Shown: positions 60,762-64,000 of the stretch, piece after piece
How the letters are laid out: every line of letters begins with the position of its first letter
Position numbering within the stretch: the first letter of the stretch is position 1
NCBI GenBank assembly: GCA_963780165.1
Contig: CAWABB010000001.1
Location: forward strand, 1,426,001 to 1,490,000
Origin: CAWABB01 sp963780165
GTDB lineage: Bacteria > Bacteroidota > Ignavibacteria > UBA10030 > UBA6906
Direction: 5' to 3'
Length of the DNA: 64,000 bases
Notes under the pieces: generated by a model
The model's database searches: none
What the model was told of the DNA's origin: nothing
What the model saw: the letters and a program-made list of their open reading frames with translations, nothing else
Made by a program: the position numbers and the translations under genes

Positions 60762-62447
60762 TCAACCTATTGCTCGATGCGAGCGCGCCAGCATCCCGCC
60801 CGAAATATTCCGGGCTTTGTACCCGTTCTGGAGAAGAATGCGCGTCGCAAAGTACGCCCGCACAGCCGAACGGCAGAAGACGTGGATCTCGCGATCGCGG
60901 GGCAGCTCGCCCAGGCGTGCGCGGAGTTGCGGCAGCGGGATGTTGACGGCCCCCGGCACAGCCTCCGCCTCGACTTCGGGAGGGTTGCGTACGTCGAGAA
61001 GGAATGCACCGTTCAGAGCCTCCCAGTGGGTGAGCGGCATGTCGCCGCGGAGCACGTCCGCCGCGACCATACCGGCGAAGTTCACGGGGTCCTTCGCGCT
61101 GCCGAACGGCGGCGCATAGCACAGCTCGGCCTCCTCCAGGTCGTAAATGGTGCAGCCCATCTGGATCGCCATCGCGAAGGAATCGATCCGCTTGGTCACG
61201 CCGTCCTCACCCAGCACCTGCGCTCCGAGCAGCTTCCCGTTCGATTTTCTGAACAACGCCTTGACGACCAGCAGCTTCGCCCCCGGGTAATACCCGGCAT
61301 GCGAGTTGGGATAGAGGTAGATCTTCTCGAAATCCGTATCGCCGAGCCGCTTCAGGGTCTTCTCGCTCGCGCCGGTCGAGGCGATGGCTGCATCGAATAG
61401 CTTACAGATCGATGTGCCCTGCGTGCCCCGGAAACGGGAATCCCGCCCCGCGATCACATCGGCGACGATCCGGCCCTGCCGGTTTGCCGGCCCGGCAAGG
61501 GGGATGAGCGTCCATTCCCCGGTCACGAAGTCCTTGACCTCTACCGCATCGCCCACGGCGAAGACATCGGGGTCGGAGGTCCGCATATGCTCGTCGACGC
61601 GGATGCCGCCACGCTTCCCAAGCTCGAGCCCGGCAGCCTTTGCCAGTCCCGTTTCCGGACGCACTCCGATCGCCATGATCACAATGTCCGCCGGATGGAC
61701 CTTCCCCTTCTCCGTCAGGACCTCCAGCGCCCCGTCGGCCGACTTCCTGAAACTAGCGACACCGTCGTTGAGCTCCACCCGAACGCCGTGCTTCGACAGG
61801 TAACGCTCGACAAGCCGCGCCATCTCGGGGTCGAGCGGGGGCATGACCTGGTCGAGCTTCTCTACCAGCGTCACATCCAGCCCGCGTTCCTTCAGATTCT
61901 CGACCATCTCAAGCCCGATAAACCCGCCGCCCACCACCACGGCGCGCTTCGGCCTCGCGACCGAGTCGACACCCTTGAACGCATACCCCACACCCTGTTC
62001 CCGGTCCCGCTCCAGCCATTCCCGGATGTTCCGCGCATCGGGGACTGTCCTGACAGAGAACACTCCCGGCAGGTCTATCCCGGGAAGCGGCGGACGGATG
62101 GGCGCCGCACCTGGCGAGAGGACGAGCTTGTCGTACTTTTCTGTGGTGACCGCTCCGGTCACATGATTCTTCATCTCCACCGTCTTCGCCTTCGGCGAAA
62201 TGCTGATCACCTCGCAGTTCGTTCGGCAATCGACCGCGAAGACCTCGCGAAACATCTGCTCTGTGGCCACCAGCAGGCTGGACTCCTGCTCGATCGATCC
62301 GCCGACATAGTACGGCAACCCGCAATTTGCGTAGGACACGTACGGCCCACGTTCAACCAGAACGATCTCGGCTCGTTCATCCAGCCTGCGCAGGCGCGCC
62401 GCACAGGACGCACCACCTGCCACACCGCCAACAATGATGACTTTCAT
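60762..62447 (-). CDS. CoA-disulfide reductase-like NAD(P)H oxidoreductase with C-terminal rhodanese domain
   Basis: About 561 residues. FAD/NAD-binding Rossmann motifs are MKVIIVGGVAGGASCAARLR and AVVVGGGFIGLEMVENL. The single redox Cys is in YANCGLPYY (Cys42), as in CoA-disulfide reductases and NADH oxidases. GDAVEVKDFVTG is the FAD-binding GD motif and AYPNSHAGYYPGA belongs to the dimer interface. The last 100 residues are a rhodanese with the active-site Cys in VFCRSAV. CoADR-rhodanese fusions use NADH to reduce CoA-bound or protein persulfides. The ATG at 62447 has GGGAGA six bases upstream. Confidence 0.92.
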   Translation of the reverse strand: MKVIIVGGVAGGASCAARLRRLDERAEIVLVERGPYVSYANCGLPYYVGGSIEQESSLLVATEQMFREVFAVDCRTNCEVISISPKAKTVEMKNHVTGAVTTEKYDKLVLSPGAAPIRPPLPGIDLPGVFSVRTVPDARNIREWLERDREQGVGYAFKGVDSVARPKRAVVVGGGFIGLEMVENLKERGLDVTLVEKLDQVMPPLDPEMARLVERYLSKHGVRVELNDGVASFRKSADGALEVLTEKGKVHPADIVIMAIGVRPETGLAKAAGLELGKRGGIRVDEHMRTSDPDVFAVGDAVEVKDFVTGEWTLIPLAGPANRQGRIVADVIAGRDSRFRGTQGTSICKLFDAAIASTGASEKTLKRLGDTDFEKIYLYPNSHAGYYPGAKLLVVKALFRKSNGKLLGAQVLGEDGVTKRIDSFAMAIQMGCTIYDLEEAELCYAPPFGSAKDPVNFAGMVAADVLRGDMPLTHWEALNGAFLLDVRNPPEVEAEAVPGAVNIPLPQLRARLGELPRDREIHVFCRSAVRAYFATRILLQNGYKARNISGGMLARSHRAIG

Positions 62448-62509
62448 TCTTCGTTCTCCCTGGTTCTGCCATTGCATTGGATGATCTTGATTTCCGGGAC
62501 ACACGCGGA

Positions 62510-63559
62510 TCAGACCTCCGCGAACTGAATCACCACCTTGATGTCATCAGGCCTTCGCTCGAGGGCCTTTCTGAAATCCTCCGGCCGTTCCGTCCGGGTC
62601 ACGAGACCCGCGAGCCACGTCCGGTCCGCGCGGGCAAGGAACCCCCCGGCCTTGTACCAGTGCCGCTTGTTCGCGTTCACGCTCCCGACAATCACGTTGT
62701 TGCGAAGCACCGCACCTGTAGCGAGATCCCCGGCGACCATCCCGGCGGCCGCGCTCCCTCGGCCGACGCCCGTCAGGCAAACGATGCCGCCCGCCCCGAC
62801 CTTCTGTATGGCCTCGGTAATGACCTGCCCGACACCGGTGCACTCGATGATAATGTCGGGCTCAAAGCCGAGCCTGGAGACGGGGATCGAGTGATACGTC
62901 GCACCAAGCGCTTTCACCAGATCGGGCTTCGCACCCGAAGTGACGCGGTCCAGAACATGGACATCCAAACCAGCCTGCCTGCCGATGAGGGCAGCGAGAA
63001 GGCCAATGGGCCCTGCGCCGGTCACGAGCACCGTCCGGGGCTCCCAGAAGGAGCGCAGACCCACTGACTTCACCATCTCCCACGCCTTTGCGACCACCGT
63101 CGTCGGTTCCAACAAGACTCCGAGGATGCCGAGCGTGGGGTCGACCTTCATCGCATACTCGGGCTCGATTCTCCACCGCTCGGACATGTAGCCGTCGATC
63201 TGCTTGATGCCGCGTTCGGTGTATTGGCCGTTGCGGCACATGTCCCACTCCCCAACCGCACAGTTCGGACAGGGGACCGGGTCGGGACGCCGTACAATTC
63301 CCACCACAAAATCCCCCTTCTTGAACCCTGAGGTTGGCCCCGGATCGATCACACGCCCGAGGGACTCGTGGCCAAGGACAAGCCGCGATTTCCCCGAAGG
63401 CGCCCAGCCATATTTCCCTTCGACAATTTCCACATCGGTTCCGCAGACCCCGACGGCGATGGCCTCGACAAGCACCGAGCCGTCGCGCCGATCCGGTTCA
63501 GGGACTTCCTCCCATTGAGCTGTCCCCGGTTTCATTGGTTCAACGGTAATGGCCTTCAT
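62510..63559 (-). CDS. Glucose 1-dehydrogenase (zinc medium-chain dehydrogenase, archaeal GDH-type)
   Basis: 349 residues. Zinc site: GVCGTDVEI (Cys39) and LVLGHESLG (His64-Glu65). NAD(P)-binding VTGAGPIGLLAALIGRQAG. CPNCAVGEWDMC resembles the structural-zinc loop but has three Cys, not four. GVLLEPTTVVAKAWE is the GDH-type conserved block. It oxidises glucose or another aldose to the lactone, feeding the non-phosphorylated or semi-phosphorylated Entner-Doudoroff route. It starts 4 bases from the GH63-like stop, so the glucosidase and this enzyme form one unit. Similar enzymes occur in archaea and some bacteria. Confidence 0.85.
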   Translation of the reverse strand: MKAITVEPMKPGTAQWEEVPEPDRRDGSVLVEAIAVGVCGTDVEIVEGKYGWAPSGKSRLVLGHESLGRVIDPGPTSGFKKGDFVVGIVRRPDPVPCPNCAVGEWDMCRNGQYTERGIKQIDGYMSERWRIEPEYAMKVDPTLGILGVLLEPTTVVAKAWEMVKSVGLRSFWEPRTVLVTGAGPIGLLAALIGRQAGLDVHVLDRVTSGAKPDLVKALGATYHSIPVSRLGFEPDIIIECTGVGQVITEAIQKVGAGGIVCLTGVGRGSAAAGMVAGDLATGAVLRNNVIVGSVNANKRHWYKAGGFLARADRTWLAGLVTRTERPEDFRKALERRPDDIKVVIQFAEV

Positions 63560-63563
63560 GTGA

Positions 63564-64000
63564 TCATGTTCCCTTCTTCGATTTCGTCCTTTCGGACTTG
63601 CGCCCCGTGAAGGCGGATTTCTTCCCCCCCTGCAGGAACGCTTCGCCGTCGAGGCCGCCGAACAGATGGATCAGCATCGCTACCGCCCCCGTCCATCCCG
63701 TCTGGTGACTCGCTCCGAGGCCCGCACCGTTGTCTCCGTGGAAGTATTCATGAAAGAGGATGTTATCCTTCCAGTGCGGGTCGTCCCGGAACTTCTCCGA
63801 CCCGCCGTAGATGGGCCGCCTCCCTTGCTCGTCCCGGAGAAACATGCGGGTGAGGCGGGCCGCAATCTCCTTGCTCACCTCGAAGAGATTCATCATCCTA
63901 CCCGAGCCGGTCGGGCATTCGACTCTGAATCCATCGCCGTAGTACAGGTAGTATTGAAGGAGTCCCCTGATCAGGACGACATTGACGGGCATCCAGATCG
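63564..64000 (-). CDS. GH63-like glycoside hydrolase (MGH1-like), C-terminal part only
   Basis: About 145 residues in the window; the 5' end is beyond base 64000. WMPVNVVLIRGLLQYYLYYG, NLFEVSKEIAARL, RRPIYGGSEKFRDDPHWKDNILFHEYFHGDNGAGLGASHQTGWTG are the last barrel strands and helices of GH63/mannosylglycerate-hydrolase-type (alpha/alpha)6 enzymes; HEYFHGDNGAGLGASHQTGW is the hallmark. It likely releases glucose from alpha-glucosides, which the adjacent glucose dehydrogenase could oxidise. A short Lys/Arg-rich tail (KKSAFTGRKSERTKSKK) ends the protein. Confidence 0.85.
   Translation of the reverse strand, partial: IWMPVNVVLIRGLLQYYLYYGDGFRVECPTGSGRMMNLFEVSKEIAARLTRMFLRDEQGRRPIYGGSEKFRDDPHWKDNILFHEYFHGDNGAGLGASHQTGWTGAVAMLIHLFGGLDGEAFLQGGKKSAFTGRKSERTKSKKGT

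Noticed and set aside
1..64000. tRNA, rRNA and CRISPR search
   Set aside because: By eye no regular repeat-spacer pattern and no convincing tRNA cloverleaf or rRNA segment was found; a tRNA scan would be needed to be certain.

Overview
The window reads as a bacterial chromosome segment from a GC-rich member of the Bacteroidota/Chlorobi (FCB) group, most likely Ignavibacteria-like or a related lineage. Three secreted proteins end in a type IX secretion (Por) sorting domain with a YPNPFN core. Lipoprotein signals and outer-membrane barrels are common. I found no rRNA, tRNA, CRISPR array, transposase or phage gene. Coding density is high and many genes sit in short same-strand runs.

Region by region. 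1-10.4 kb (minus): an operon around the pyruvate/PEP/oxaloacetate/malate node, in transcription order a giant PEP-synthase-like protein, a MaeB-type malic enzyme that lacks key catalytic residues, a biotin ligase, OadG and OadA (cut by the window edge). 10.5-17.7 kb: two T9SS cargo proteins, a DDAH-type hydrolase, a DUF4870 membrane protein and an NhaC-type antiporter. 17.9-32 kb: accessory metabolism, with an M3 peptidase, FAD oxidoreductase, archaeal-type thymidylate synthase, GH2 beta-galactosidase, aldo/keto reductase, small stress-type domains, a DUF3160 T9SS cargo protein and a porin. 32-37.5 kb (minus): a zinc-type ABC uptake cluster with an outer-membrane barrel and a His/Cys-rich small protein. 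37.6-40.9 kb: gatE-gatD, the archaeal-type tRNA-dependent Gln amidotransferase, which is unexpected in a bacterium. 41.3-50.2 kb (plus): an Fe-S aldo/keto reductase, a DUF6599 protein, an eight-heme cytochrome fused to TPRs and three transporters (DAACS, CNT, NCS2). 50.3-56.3 kb (minus): a lipoprotein, radical SAM enzyme, small envelope proteins, a MIP channel, a GH13 enzyme and gene remnants. 56.3-60.7 kb: a possible organosulfur locus with a DszB-like desulfinase homologue, a frameshifted SulP transporter and a BASS symporter. 60.8-64 kb: a CoA-disulfide reductase/rhodanese fusion, glucose dehydrogenase and the end of a GH63-like glucosidase.

The points most worth a second look are bacterial GatDE (with an archaeal-type thymidylate synthase elsewhere in the window), the malic-enzyme domain without its lysine and metal ligands inside a C3-C4 operon, the DszB-like gene that keeps the Cys/His/Arg triad, and an 84-bp dispersed repeat that lies at the 5' end of a shortened gene.
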